A stretch of 45,983 bases of DNA from Kineococcus siccus (GTDB taxonomy: Bacteria; Actinomycetota; Actinomycetes; Actinomycetales; Kineococcaceae), in contig NZ_JAAALN010000008.1 in NCBI RefSeq assembly GCF_009906795.1, positions 1 to 45,983 of the forward strand, given 5' to 3'. Each line of letters starts with the position of its first letter. The first letter of the stretch is position 1. The translations under genes were made by a program, and so were the position numbers. The notes below the pieces were generated by a model. That model was not told the DNA's origin. It ran no database searches and saw only the letters and a program-made list of their open reading frames with translations. Shown piece by piece: positions 36,608 through 45,923 of the stretch.

Positions 36608-37413
36608 TCACTCCCAGCGGAACCAGCGCGCGCACGCGGCGGTCGCGAGCGCCGCCCAGACCGCCAGCACGAGCAGCGGCCACGGGGCGACGGCGCCGTC
36701 GGCCAGCGCCGCGCGCAGCGCCCCGCCCAGCGCCCCCGAGGGCAGCAGGTCCGTGACGGGCGCGAGCGGCGACGGCAGCACGAGCCCACCGCCCGCGAGC
36801 AGCAGGACCCAGACGAAGTTGGCGATCGCGAGCGTGCCCTCGGCGCGGACGGTCCCGGCCAGCAGCAGGCCCAGCGCGGTGAACGCCGCGACCCCGAGCA
36901 GGACCGCGGGCACGGCCGCGAGCACGGGCGGCAGCTGCGGCCGCCAGCCGACGGCGAGGCCCACCAGCCCCAGCACGACGACCTGCACGGCGACCAGGAG
37001 CAGGACCGCGAGGACCTTGCCGACGACGAGGCCCGGGCGCCCCAGCGGCGTGGTCGCCAGCAGCCGGAGCACGCCGTTGCGGCGGTCGAAGCCGGTCGCG
37101 ATGGCCTGCCCCGTGAACGCGGTCGAGACCACGGCCACGGCCAGCACGCCCGCCAGCGCGAGGGCGGGCCGGTCGCCGTCGCCCAGGTCGAGCGACGTGG
37201 TCCGGACGGCGGCGACGAGGACGAGCACGGGCAGGACGAGCGTCAGGAGCAGCTGCTCCCCGTTGCGCAGCGCGATGCGCGCCTCGAACGACCCCTGCCG
37301 CAGCGTCCGGCGCCACCAGGGCGCGGCGCCGCCGGCCGGGGACAGGTCCAGCGCCGCGGCGCGGGCGGCGGGCGGTCCGCCGGGGCGGGCGGCGGCCACC
37401 GAGGCGCTGCCGC

Positions 37414-37417
<4 letters not shown>
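36608..37417 (-). CDS. ABC-2 type exporter permease
   Basis: This 269-residue membrane protein of the ABC-2 family pairs with the ATPase encoded just upstream. After about 50 Ala/Pro-rich residues, six hydrophobic segments can be seen, for example LLLTLVLPVLVLVAAV and VLAVLLLVAVQVVVLGLVGLAVGW. A conserved FDRRNGVLRLLATTPLGR loop, typical of drug or lipid exporters, separates the second and third. GTG 37417 overlaps the ATPase stop (GTGA). The substrate is unknown. Its place between heme A synthase and sufR is shared by many actinomycetes, so a link to heme or redox maturation is possible but unproven. Confidence 0.85.
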
Positions 37418-38364
<947 letters not shown>

Positions 38365-38370
38365 GCCCGG

Positions 38371-38376
38371 AGTCTA
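38371..38376 (-). promoter_or_regulatory. -10 element for a leaderless ABC exporter mRNA
   Basis: On the minus strand TAGACT is followed by CCGGGC and the GTG at 38364. Confidence 0.45.
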
Positions 38377-38441
38377 CGAGCCGCGGTAGTACCCGCCCGC
38401 CCACGGCGGGACCCCCGGTGTCGCCCGGCCGGCGAATTAGG

Positions 38442-38480
38442 TAACATCGACGTTGTGGAATTGGTGAGGGGAGCCTCACC
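38442..38480 (+). promoter_or_regulatory. sufR -10 element and two candidate operators
   Basis: TAACAT (38442-38447) is seven bases before the sufR GTG at 38455. An imperfect palindrome AACATCGACGTT covers 38444-38455. A perfect inverted repeat GGTGAGG-N4-CCTCACC covers 38463-38480, inside the first codons. Either could be the autoregulatory SufR site; the second could also be an RNA hairpin. Confidence 0.4.
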
Positions 38481-39309
38481 TCGGCCGCCGGTGCTCCCGG
38501 TGCCGGGGTCGGAGGAGCTGCGGACGCGCACGCGGCTGCGCACCGCCGTGGCCGAGCTCGGCCCGGTGACCGCGGGGGCCCTCGCGACCCAGCTCGGCCT
38601 GACCAGCGCGGCCGTGCGCCGCCACCTCGACGCGCTGACCGCCGAGGGCGTCGTCGAGACGCGCGAGCCGAGCCCGGCCCAGCGTCGCGGCCGCGGCCGT
38701 CCCGCCCGGGAGTACGTCGTGTCCTCCGCGGGCCACGACACGCTGCCGGCGGGCTACGACGACCTGGCCCTGACGGCCCTGGCCTACCTGGCCGAGGTGC
38801 AGGGCCCCGCCGCCGTGCAGGACTTCGCCGAGCGCCGCCTCGCCGGCCTCGAGGAGCGCCTGAGCACGGCGGTCGCGGCCGCCGGACCGGGGACCGGGGA
38901 GCGCGTCGCGGCCCTCGCCGCGGCGCTCGCGGCCCAGGGCTACGCCGCCTCGGCGCGTCCCGTCGCGCGGGGAACAGCCGCCGAGGGCACCCAGTTGTGC
39001 CAGGGGCACTGCCCGGTGCGCCGGGCCGCGGAGGCCTTCCCCGAGCTGTGCGAGGCGGAGGCGAAGGTCTTCGAGCGCGTGCTCGGCACCCGGGTCCAGC
39101 GCCTGGCGACCCTGGCCCGCGGCGCCCACGTCTGCACGACCTACGTGCCCTCCGACCACCACCCACCGGACCGGCTGCCCGCCCGGGCCGCCCACGACTC
39201 CCCGGACCGGGTCACCGACCCGGCACCGGGTGCCACGACCAGCACGAGCACGACCCTCGACGGCACCACCGCGGGGACAGCGACGCCGACGGAAGGACGA
39301 CGACGATGA
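38455..39309 (+). CDS. sufR: SufR-type iron-sulfur-sensing repressor of the suf operon
   Basis: This 284-residue protein is a DeoR/ArsR-like winged-helix regulator with a cluster-binding C-terminus. The helix-turn-helix at about 27-90 reads [33 protein letters not shown], followed by [12 protein letters not shown]. The cluster ligands characteristic of SufR are visible: C182, H185 and C186 ([12 protein letters not shown]), C199 (FPELCEAE) and C227 (GAHVCTTYV). The holo form represses suf genes and loss of the cluster derepresses them. The last 50 residues are a Thr/Ser/Pro-rich tail with no homology I know. The start GTG 38455 is seven bases after TAACAT. The stop overlaps sufB in an ATGA junction. 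Confidence 0.92.
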   Translation: MELVRGASPRPPVLPVPGSEELRTRTRLRTAVAELGPVTAGALATQLGLTSAAVRRHLDALTAEGVVETREPSPAQRRGRGRPAREYVVSSAGHDTLPAGYDDLALTALAYLAEVQGPAAVQDFAERRLAGLEERLSTAVAAAGPGTGERVAALAAALAAQGYAASARPVARGTAAEGTQLCQGHCPVRRAAEAFPELCEAEAKVFERVLGTRVQRLATLARGAHVCTTYVPSDHHPPDRLPARAAHDSPDRVTDPAPGATTSTSTTLDGTTAGTATPTEGRRR

Positions 39310-40751
39310 CCACCGAACTCACCCCCGAGCTCGTCACCCCCCAGACCACGGGACCCGCCGAGCTGGAGGACATGGGCCGCTACCGCTACGGCTGGTCGGA
39401 CTCCGACGCCGCGGGGAAGGTCGCCAAGCGCGGCCTGTCCGAGGACGTCGTGCGCGACATCTCGTCGAAGAAGTCCGAGCCCGCCTGGATGCTCGAGAAC
39501 CGGCTCAAGGCGCTGAAGATGTTCGGCCGCAAGCCCATGCCCGACTGGGGCTCCGACCTCACGGGCATCGACTTCGACAACATCAAGTACTTCGTGCGCT
39601 CGACGGAGAAGCAGGCGACCAGCTGGGACGACCTGCCCGCCGACATCAAGGAGACCTACGACCGCCTGGGCATCCCGGAGGCGGAGAAGCAGCGCCTCAT
39701 CGCGGGCGTCGCGGCGCAGTACGAGTCGGAGGTCGTCTACCACCAGATCCGCGAGGACCTGGAGGAGAAGGGCGTCATCTTCGTCGACACCGACACGGGG
39801 CTGCGCGAGCACGAGGAGCTCTTCCGGGAGTACTTCGGCACCGTCATCCCCTCCGGCGACAACAAGTTCGCGGCGCTGAACTCGGCGGTGTGGTCCGGCG
39901 GGTCGTTCATCTACGTCCCCAAGGGCGTGCACGTGGACATCCCGCTGCAGGCCTACTTCCGGATCAACACCGAGAACATGGGCCAGTTCGAGCGGACGCT
40001 GATCATCGCCGACGAGGACTCCTACATCCACTACGTCGAGGGCTGCACGGCGCCGATCTACCAGAGCGACTCGCTGCACTCCGCGGTCGTGGAGATCATC
40101 GTCAAGAAGAACGCCCGCGTGCGGTACACGACCATCCAGAACTGGTCGAACAACGTCTACAACCTGGTGACCAAGCGCGCCACGGCCGCCGAGGGCGCCA
40201 CCATGGAGTGGATCGACGGCAACATCGGCTCCAAGGTGACGATGAAGTACCCGGCGGTCTACCTCATGGGCGAGCACGCCCGGGGCGAGACGCTGTCCAT
40301 CGCCATGGCCGGCGAGGGCCAGCACCAGGACGCGGGCGCCAAGATGGTGCACGCGGCGCCGCACACCGCGAGCTCGATCGTCTCCAAGTCGATCGCCCGC
40401 GGCGGGGGCCGCACGTCCTACCGGGGCCTCATCCAGGTCCTCGAGGGCGCGCACCACTCGGCGTCCACGGTCCGCTGCGACGCGCTGCTCGTGGACACGA
40501 TCAGCCGCTCGGACACCTACCCCTACAACGACATCCGCGAGGACGACGTCGTCATGGGGCACGAGGCCACGGTCTCCCGCGTCAGCGAGGAGCAGCTGTT
40601 CTACCTCATGAGCCGCGGCATGGCCGAGGACGAGGCCATGGCCATGATCGTGCGCGGGTTCATCGAGCCCGTCGCGCGCGAGCTGCCCATGGAGTACGCG
40701 CTGGAGCTGAACCGCCTGATCGAGCTGCAGATGGAAGGGGCCGTCGGCTGA
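39306..40751 (+). CDS. sufB: Fe-S cluster scaffold subunit SufB
   Basis: This 481-residue subunit is the main scaffold of the SufBCD complex, on which clusters are built. It begins with the family's variable N-terminus and [12 protein letters not shown]. Conserved blocks are [14 protein letters not shown], the [25 protein letters not shown] motif, [22 protein letters not shown] and the cysteine in [24 protein letters not shown]. The length is normal. ATG 39306 has a GGAAGGA site and overlaps the sufR stop. The stop shares its last base with the sufD ATG. Confidence 0.98.
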   Translation: MTTELTPELVTPQTTGPAELEDMGRYRYGWSDSDAAGKVAKRGLSEDVVRDISSKKSEPAWMLENRLKALKMFGRKPMPDWGSDLTGIDFDNIKYFVRSTEKQATSWDDLPADIKETYDRLGIPEAEKQRLIAGVAAQYESEVVYHQIREDLEEKGVIFVDTDTGLREHEELFREYFGTVIPSGDNKFAALNSAVWSGGSFIYVPKGVHVDIPLQAYFRINTENMGQFERTLIIADEDSYIHYVEGCTAPIYQSDSLHSAVVEIIVKKNARVRYTTIQNWSNNVYNLVTKRATAAEGATMEWIDGNIGSKVTMKYPAVYLMGEHARGETLSIAMAGEGQHQDAGAKMVHAAPHTASSIVSKSIARGGGRTSYRGLIQVLEGAHHSASTVRCDALLVDTISRSDTYPYNDIREDDVVMGHEATVSRVSEEQLFYLMSRGMAEDEAMAMIVRGFIEPVARELPMEYALELNRLIELQMEGAVG

Positions 40752-42022
40752 TGACCGCCGTCGACGAGACGACCGACCCGATCACCGAGACGCCGCCGAA
40801 CGCGGCCCGGGCGCACAGCCACGGCGCCGGCACGGTGCCCGACGCGAGCCGCGCGGAGCGCGTCACGTCCTACGACGTCGCCGACTTCGCCGTGCCCGGT
40901 GGCCGCGAGGAGGAGTGGAAGTTCTCCCCGCTGAAGGTGCTCGCGCCGCTGTTCGCCGTGGCCGGGGGCGACGAGACGGCGGCCGTCGAGGTCTCCGGGC
41001 CCGACGTCGTGGAGCACCGCACGGGCACGCCCGCGGAGATCGGCGCCGGCCCGGGGTTCCGCCCCGGTGACCGCGCCGCCGCGGCGAGCTGGGCGGCGAC
41101 CACGCACGCCCACCTCGTGCGGATCCCCGCCGAGGCGGAGCTCGACGCGCCCGTGCTGGTCACGGTGCGCGGTGAGGCCGGCCGCACGACCTCCGGCCAC
41201 CTGCTCGTCGAGGCCGGGCACCACAGCAAGGGCCTCGTCGTGCTCGACCACGTCGGGGGCGGCGCCCACCGCGGTGGCGTGGAGGTCCGCGTCGGCGACG
41301 GCGCGCAGATCACCGTGGTGTCGCTGCAGGAGTGGGACGACGACGCCGTGCACGTCGGTCAGCACGACGTGGTCGTCGGCCGCGACGCGTTCGCCCGGCA
41401 CATCGCGGTCAGCCTGGGCGGCAGGGCCGTGCGCATCTCCGCCAACCTGCGCTACGCGGGGCCCGGCGGGGACGCCCAGCTGCTCGGCGTGTACTTCGCC
41501 GACGCCGGCCAGCACCTCGAGCACCGGCAGTTCGTCGACCACGAGGCCACGAACTGCAAGAGCTACGTGGAGTACAAGGGCGCGCTGCAGGGCGACGGCG
41601 CGCACGCCGTCTGGATCGGCGACGTCCTCATCCGGGCGGCTGCCGAGGGCACCGAGACGTACGAGCTGAACCGCAACCTGCTGCTCACCGACGGCGCGCG
41701 CGCCGACTCCGTGCCGAACCTCGAGATCGAGACCGGCGAGATCGTCGGCGCGGGGCACGCGAGCGCCACGGGCCGCTTCGACGACGAGCAGCTGTTCTAC
41801 CTGCAGTCGCGCGGCATGCCCGAGGCCGACGCGCGCCGGCTCGTGGTGCGCGGCTTCTTCGCCGACATCATCGGCCGGATCGGCCTGCCCGACCTCGCCG
41901 ACCGCCTGATGGCGACGATCGAGACCGAGCTCGCCGCGACGATGCCGGGCGCGCACGACGCGCTGCAGGCCCTCGCGACCGCCCCGGCCACCCCGACCAC
42001 CAGCACGACCGAGGAGAACTGA
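40751..42022 (+). CDS. sufD: Fe-S cluster assembly subunit SufD
   Basis: This 423-residue paralogue of SufB forms the SufB-SufD heterodimer clamped by SufC. It shows the early FAVPGGREEEWKFSPLKVLAPLF, a beta-helix core with VVLDHVGGGAHRGGVEVRVGDGAQITVVSLQEW, and the C-terminal HRQFVDHEATNCKSYVEYKGALQGDGAHAVWIGD. DEQLFYLQSRGMPEADARRLVVRGFFADI is the strongly conserved end. It is joined to sufB and sufC by TGATG junctions. A His/Thr-rich N-terminal 45 residues precede the conserved part. Confidence 0.96.
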   Translation: MTAVDETTDPITETPPNAARAHSHGAGTVPDASRAERVTSYDVADFAVPGGREEEWKFSPLKVLAPLFAVAGGDETAAVEVSGPDVVEHRTGTPAEIGAGPGFRPGDRAAAASWAATTHAHLVRIPAEAELDAPVLVTVRGEAGRTTSGHLLVEAGHHSKGLVVLDHVGGGAHRGGVEVRVGDGAQITVVSLQEWDDDAVHVGQHDVVVGRDAFARHIAVSLGGRAVRISANLRYAGPGGDAQLLGVYFADAGQHLEHRQFVDHEATNCKSYVEYKGALQGDGAHAVWIGDVLIRAAAEGTETYELNRNLLLTDGARADSVPNLEIETGEIVGAGHASATGRFDDEQLFYLQSRGMPEADARRLVVRGFFADIIGRIGLPDLADRLMATIETELAATMPGAHDALQALATAPATPTTSTTEEN

Positions 42023-42780
42023 TGGCCACCCTGGAGATCCGCGACCTGCACGTCACCGTGGCCGAGGCCGACGGTGGCGCCAAGGAGATCCTGCGCGGGG
42101 TCGACCTGACCATCCGCTCCGGCGAGGTCCACGCGATCATGGGCCCGAACGGGTCGGGCAAGTCCACGCTGGCCTACTCCATCGCCGGGCACCCGAAGTA
42201 CACCGTCACCAGCGGCACGGTGACCCTCGACGGCGAGGACGTCCTCGCGATGAGCGTCGACGAGCGCGCCCGCGCCGGCCTGTTCCTCGCCATGCAGTAC
42301 CCGGTCGAGGTCCCCGGTGTCACGGTCTCGAACTTCCTGCGCACCGCCAAGACCGCGGTCGACGGCGAGGCCCCGAAGCTGCGCACGTGGGTCAAGGACG
42401 TCAAGCAGGCGATGGACGACCTGCGCATGGACGCCACGTTCGCTGAGCGCAACGTCAACGAGAACTTCTCCGGCGGCGAGAAGAAGCGCCACGAGATCCT
42501 CCAGATGGAGCTGCTCAAGCCGAAGTTCGCCGTCCTCGACGAGACCGACTCCGGTCTCGACGTGGACGCGCTGAAGGTCGTCTCCGAGGGCGTCAACCGC
42601 TCGCTGGAGCGCACCGACGTCGGCGTGCTGCTCATCACGCACTACACGCGCATCCTGCGCTACATCACCCCCCAGTTCGTCCACGTGTTCGTCGACGGTC
42701 GCGTCGCCGAGCAGGGTGGCCCCGAGCTGGCCGACGCGCTCGAGGAGTCCGGCTACGACCGGTACCTCGCCAAGGCCTGA
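42022..42780 (+). CDS. sufC: Fe-S assembly ATPase SufC
   Basis: This 252-residue ABC-type ATPase drives conformational change of SufB-SufD. Walker A is GPNGSGKST at 41-49, the signature NFSGGEKKRHEILQMELL, and Walker B FAVLDETDSGLDVDALKVV, with the switch histidine in LLITHYTRIL. The SufC-typical insert LFLAMQYPVEVPGVTVSNFLRTA is present. ATG 42022 overlaps the sufD stop. Ten bases separate its stop from sufT, so no sufS or sufU lies between. Confidence 0.98.
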   Translation: MATLEIRDLHVTVAEADGGAKEILRGVDLTIRSGEVHAIMGPNGSGKSTLAYSIAGHPKYTVTSGTVTLDGEDVLAMSVDERARAGLFLAMQYPVEVPGVTVSNFLRTAKTAVDGEAPKLRTWVKDVKQAMDDLRMDATFAERNVNENFSGGEKKRHEILQMELLKPKFAVLDETDSGLDVDALKVVSEGVNRSLERTDVGVLLITHYTRILRYITPQFVHVFVDGRVAEQGGPELADALEESGYDRYLAKA

Positions 42781-42790
42781 GGAGCCCACG

Positions 42791-43138
42791 ATGAGCGAGA
42801 CGGAGACCCCGGCCGCGGCCGGCCCGACGCCCGCGGCGATCGCGGACGTCGAGGAGGCGCTGAAGGACGTCGTCGACCCCGAGCTGGGGATCAACGTCGT
42901 CGACCTGGGGCTGATCTACGGCCTCAGCGTCACCGACGACAACGTCCTGACGATCGACATGACGCTCACGAGCGCGGCCTGCCCGCTGACCGACGTCATC
43001 GAGGACCAGACGCGCGAGGCGCTCCTCGACGTCGTGGCCGACCACCGCATCAACTGGGTGTGGATGCCGCCGTGGGGTCCGGAGAAGATCACCGACGACG
43101 GCAAGGAGCAGCTGCGCGCCCTCGGCTTCAATCTCTGA
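42791..43138 (+). CDS. sufT: MIP18/DUF59 Fe-S maturation protein SufT
   Basis: This 115-residue protein of the DUF59 (MIP18, PaaD-like) family assists iron-sulfur cluster maturation or transfer. Conserved parts are DVVDPELGINVVDLGLIYGL (27-46), the cysteine C64 in TLTSAACPLTDVIEDQ, and VWMPPWGPEKITDDGKEQLRALGF. ATG 42791 has GGAG six bases upstream. It is the last gene of the operon and is followed by a strong hairpin. Confidence 0.95.
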   Translation: MSETETPAAAGPTPAAIADVEEALKDVVDPELGINVVDLGLIYGLSVTDDNVLTIDMTLTSAACPLTDVIEDQTREALLDVVADHRINWVWMPPWGPEKITDDGKEQLRALGFNL

Positions 43139-43164
43139 GGCGACAGCCGCACGGCTGAGCACGC

Positions 43165-43210
43165 GCACGACCGGCGGCCCGCGGAGCGAGAGCTCCGCGG
43201 GCCGTCGTGC
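43165..43210. terminator. Terminator of the suf operon
   Basis: The inner stem pairs 43175-43187 with 43192-43204 around GAGA. An outer, partly alternative stem pairs GCACGAC (43165-43171) with GTCGTGC (43204-43210). It starts 26 bases after the sufT stop. Confidence 0.85.
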
Positions 43211-43233
43211 GTCGCGCGGGGGAGGATCACCGG

Positions 43234-44430
43234 GTGCCTCTCCTCCCGCCCCCGCCTCCCGAGCGCGACGGCGCGCTCGCCTGGGTCCGCGACCACCTCG
43301 GGCACCTCGCGTGCGACGACGTCACCGCGTCGTCGGTGCGCGGCGGCCAGGCCGCCGCGGACACCGCCCTCGCGACCCTGGACCTGACGGGGTACGCCGC
43401 GCGCCGCAACGAGGTGTGGCCGCCCACCCGGCGGGGGGCGACGCGGCTGTCGCCCTACATCCGGCACGGGCTGCTGCCGCTGCCCGCGGTGTGGGCCGCG
43501 GCGGCCGGCGCCCCGCCCCGCGACCGGGCGAAGTTCCGCGACGAGCTGCTGTGGCAGGAGTACGCCCGCCACCTCTACGCCCGGGTCGGGGCGGCCACCG
43601 CGCACCCGCTGCGGTTCGAGGCGCCCGTGCCCGCGAAGCCGTGGCCGCGCGAGCCGTGGCCGCAGGAGATGGCCTGCATGGCCGCGACGACGCAGGAGCT
43701 GCACACCGACGGGTGGCTCGTGAACCAAACCCGCATGTGGCTCGCCTCGCAGTACGCGGTGCGCGCCGGCGCGGACTGGCGCGAGGGCGCGGCCGAGATG
43801 TACCGGCACCTGCTCGACGGGTCCCCGGCCGCCAACCGCCTGGGCTGGCAGTGGGCGGTCGGCACGGGGACGGGCAAGGTCTACGGGTTCAGCCGCTGGC
43901 AGGTCGAGAAGCGGGCCCCGGGGCTGTGCGGGACGTGCGCGCTGCGCCGCGCGTGCCCGGTGCAGGACTGGCCGGACGCCGAGGCCGGGCCGCGCGTGGA
44001 GCCGCCGGCCGGCCTCGCGGGCGGGGTGAGCGACGCCGGGCCCGAGGCGCCCCAGGGCCCGGGTGCACCCGACACCGTCTGGCTGACCGCGGAGTCGCTC
44101 GGCGACACCGACCCCGCGCTGGCGGCCCACCCCGGCCTGCCGGCCGTCTTCGTGCTCGACGAGCCGCTCCTGGCGCGCCTGCGGCTGTCCGGCAAGCGAC
44201 TGGTGTTCCTGGCCGAGACGCTCGCCGAGCTCGGTGTCGACGTCCACCTCGGCGACCCGGTCGAGGAGCTGCGGGGGCGTCGTCTCGCCGTCACGCACGC
44301 CCCGGTGCCCGGCTTCGCCCGCCGCGCGGCCCGACTCGACGTCGTCGTGCGGCACCCGTGGCCGTGGCTGCGCCGGCCCGGCACCGGATCGCTGCGCTCG
44401 TTCAGCGCCTGGAGCCGCTCCGGGCGCTGA
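43234..44430 (+). CDS. Photolyase-like FAD-binding protein with reversed domain order
   Basis: This 398-residue protein is related to DNA photolyases and cryptochromes. The FAD-binding helical domain comes first (about 10-250): RGGQAAADTALATLDLTGYA, TRLSPYIRHGLLPLP, KFRDELLWQEYARHLY, NQTRMWLASQYAVR and GSPAANRLGWQWAVGTGTGKVYGFSRWQVEK. A cysteine motif C232-x2-C235-x5-C241 (LCGTCALRRACPVQDWP) follows. The C-terminal 110 residues (from about VWLTAESLGDTD) look like the alpha/beta antenna domain (AVFVLDEPLLARLRLSGKRLVFLAETLAELGVDVHLGDP), which stands first in ordinary photolyases. Similar actinobacterial proteins exist, with unproved activity. GTG 43234 has GGAGG nine bases upstream. Repair or light sensing is a guess. 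Confidence 0.85.
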   Translation: MPLLPPPPPERDGALAWVRDHLGHLACDDVTASSVRGGQAAADTALATLDLTGYAARRNEVWPPTRRGATRLSPYIRHGLLPLPAVWAAAAGAPPRDRAKFRDELLWQEYARHLYARVGAATAHPLRFEAPVPAKPWPREPWPQEMACMAATTQELHTDGWLVNQTRMWLASQYAVRAGADWREGAAEMYRHLLDGSPAANRLGWQWAVGTGTGKVYGFSRWQVEKRAPGLCGTCALRRACPVQDWPDAEAGPRVEPPAGLAGGVSDAGPEAPQGPGAPDTVWLTAESLGDTDPALAAHPGLPAVFVLDEPLLARLRLSGKRLVFLAETLAELGVDVHLGDPVEELRGRRLAVTHAPVPGFARRAARLDVVVRHPWPWLRRPGTGSLRSFSAWSRSGR

Positions 44431-44465
44431 GCCCGGCGACGCGCGCCGGCGCCGGGGACGCCCAG

Positions 44466-44491
44466 CCGGGCGGAGCCTCCGGCCCGCCCGG
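44466..44491 (+). terminator. Possible terminator after the photolyase-like gene
   Basis: CCGGGCGG (44466-44473) pairs with CCGCCCGG (44484-44491). The enclosed bases can add GCC/GGC pairing around TCC. Confidence 0.5.
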
Positions 44492-44636
44492 ACAGCCGTG
44501 CCCCCGGGGTGCCGATGACCGGGTGGTACCCCCGGGTCCACCCACCGGCCCGGGGGCGAGGTGAGAGGCCGGACGTGAACCCGCAGCGGCAGCGCCGCGC
44601 CGCGCCCCGGAGCGGGAGGCGACCCGCGACGGACCG

Positions 44637-45815
44637 GTGGCGGCGCCGGCTGCGCCCGCTCCCGGCCCGCTGGACGCCAGCGGCTCCCGCGCCGGGACCC
44701 TCGCCGGTGACCGCGGGGGCACCGACCACCTGGCGGTCCGAGGGTCGCCCGCGAACCGGCGGTGGAACTCCCGGGCCACCGTGCTCATGGCCGCGCCCGG
44801 ATCGCTGGTCCTGCTGGCCCTCGCCCCGTTCGTCCCCGACACCCGGCTCATGCTGGCCGCGGCCGCGAGCGCCGCCGTCATCGCCGTGTGGGCCCACCTG
44901 ACGCCCGTGACCGCGCCGGCGTGGGTGCGCACCGGCTACTCGGCGTGGGCGGCGGTGGTGCTCGTCGCCGGGACGGCGGCGGCGGAGTCGATCCCGTCCC
45001 TGGACATCGGCGGCATCGCGCTGCTGTGCCCGGTGCTCGTGATCGCCATGACGCGCTCGGGCTGGGAGATCGTGCTGCAGCTCGTCTGGCAGCAGCTCGC
45101 GTGGGGCGCCTACCTGCTGAGCACGGGGTCCGTGGAGCGCGCCGTCGTCGGTGTCGTCGTCGGCGCCAGCGTCCTCGGCCTCGTGGCGGGCTGCACGAGC
45201 TGGTTGCGTGGCGTCGTCGAGGACGCGCTGCGCGAGCTCACCGACAGCGCTGGACGCGACCCGCTGACGGGCCTGCTGAACCGCCGCGGCCTCGCGTCGG
45301 CGCCCGCGACGACGGCGTCGGGCTGGCTCCTGCTCCTCGACCTGGACCACTTCAAGCGCATCAACGACGAGACCGGCCACGCGGTGGGGGACGAGACCCT
45401 CGTGTGGTTCGCGGGCCTGCTCGCGGCCTCCGTCGGTCCCGGGGAGGTCGCGGCCCGTATCGGCGGTGAGGAGTGCGTCGTGCGCCTGCCCGACGGGGCC
45501 GACGCCGCCGCGTGCGCGGAGGAGCTCCGGGCGGCCGTCGGTGCGGCCTCGCGCACCCGCCCCGTGCCGGTGACCGTGAGCATCGGCGTGGCCCGCGGGA
45601 CCTGGGCGGACCTGCCCGCGGCGCTCGCCGCCGCCGACGCCGCGCTGTACACCGCGAAGCGGACGGGACGCGACCGGGTCGTCCTCGCGCCCGACCCACC
45701 GGCCGCCGGGAACGCACCCCCCGGCAACGCACCCGCCGGGAACGCACCCCTCCCGAGCGTCCCCCTCCCGGCGGGACGCCTCGGGCGCCGCCGAGCGCAC
45801 CGCGGCGCCCGTTGA
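44637..45815 (+). CDS. Membrane-bound GGDEF protein (putative diguanylate cyclase)
   Basis: This 392-residue protein has five or six hydrophobic segments (about 48-66, 70-87, 100-116, 124-139, 145-161, 166-190) and a cytoplasmic GGDEF domain (about 203-350). Domain motifs are RDPLTGLLNRRGL (207-219), LLLLDLDHFKRINDETGHAVGDE and ARIGGEECVVRLP. The signature is GGEEC at 276-280 instead of GGDEF/GGEEF. The RxxD inhibitory site is absent. If active it makes cyclic di-GMP from two GTP; the Phe-to-Cys change leaves that open. A Pro/Gly/Asn-repeat tail (PPGNAPAGNAP) follows. The start is uncertain: GTG 44637 has no good ribosome site and ATG 44787 is an alternative. Confidence 0.82.
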   Translation: MAAPAAPAPGPLDASGSRAGTLAGDRGGTDHLAVRGSPANRRWNSRATVLMAAPGSLVLLALAPFVPDTRLMLAAAASAAVIAVWAHLTPVTAPAWVRTGYSAWAAVVLVAGTAAAESIPSLDIGGIALLCPVLVIAMTRSGWEIVLQLVWQQLAWGAYLLSTGSVERAVVGVVVGASVLGLVAGCTSWLRGVVEDALRELTDSAGRDPLTGLLNRRGLASAPATTASGWLLLLDLDHFKRINDETGHAVGDETLVWFAGLLAASVGPGEVAARIGGEECVVRLPDGADAAACAEELRAAVGAASRTRPVPVTVSIGVARGTWADLPAALAAADAALYTAKRTGRDRVVLAPDPPAAGNAPPGNAPAGNAPLPSVPLPAGRLGRRRAHRGAR

Positions 45816-45821
45816 GCCCGC

Positions 45822-45846
45822 CACCCGGCGCCGCCGTCGCCGGGTG
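45822..45846 (+). terminator. Terminator after the GGDEF gene
   Basis: CACCCGGCG (45822-45830) pairs with CGCCGGGTG (45838-45846) around CCGCCGT, seven bases after the stop. Confidence 0.65.
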
Positions 45847-45886
45847 CGGTCGCCTCAGCCTGGATCCACCGCTGGATGACCGGTGA

Positions 45887-45923
45887 GCTCGTGGTGACCT
45901 GCCGAAGGCAGGTCACCACGAGC
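45887..45923. terminator. Perfect 17-bp hairpin near the right edge
   Basis: Positions 45887-45903 pair exactly with 45907-45923 around a GAA loop. It may be a bidirectional terminator for the GGDEF gene and for a minus-strand gene entering from the right. The last 60 bases show no gene I can support firmly. Confidence 0.7.

Noticed and set aside
40751-42022. A start for SufD far upstream inside sufB (frame open from 39230)
   Set aside because: The upstream part is an out-of-frame reading of sufB. Similarity begins after ATG 40751, which overlaps the sufB stop.
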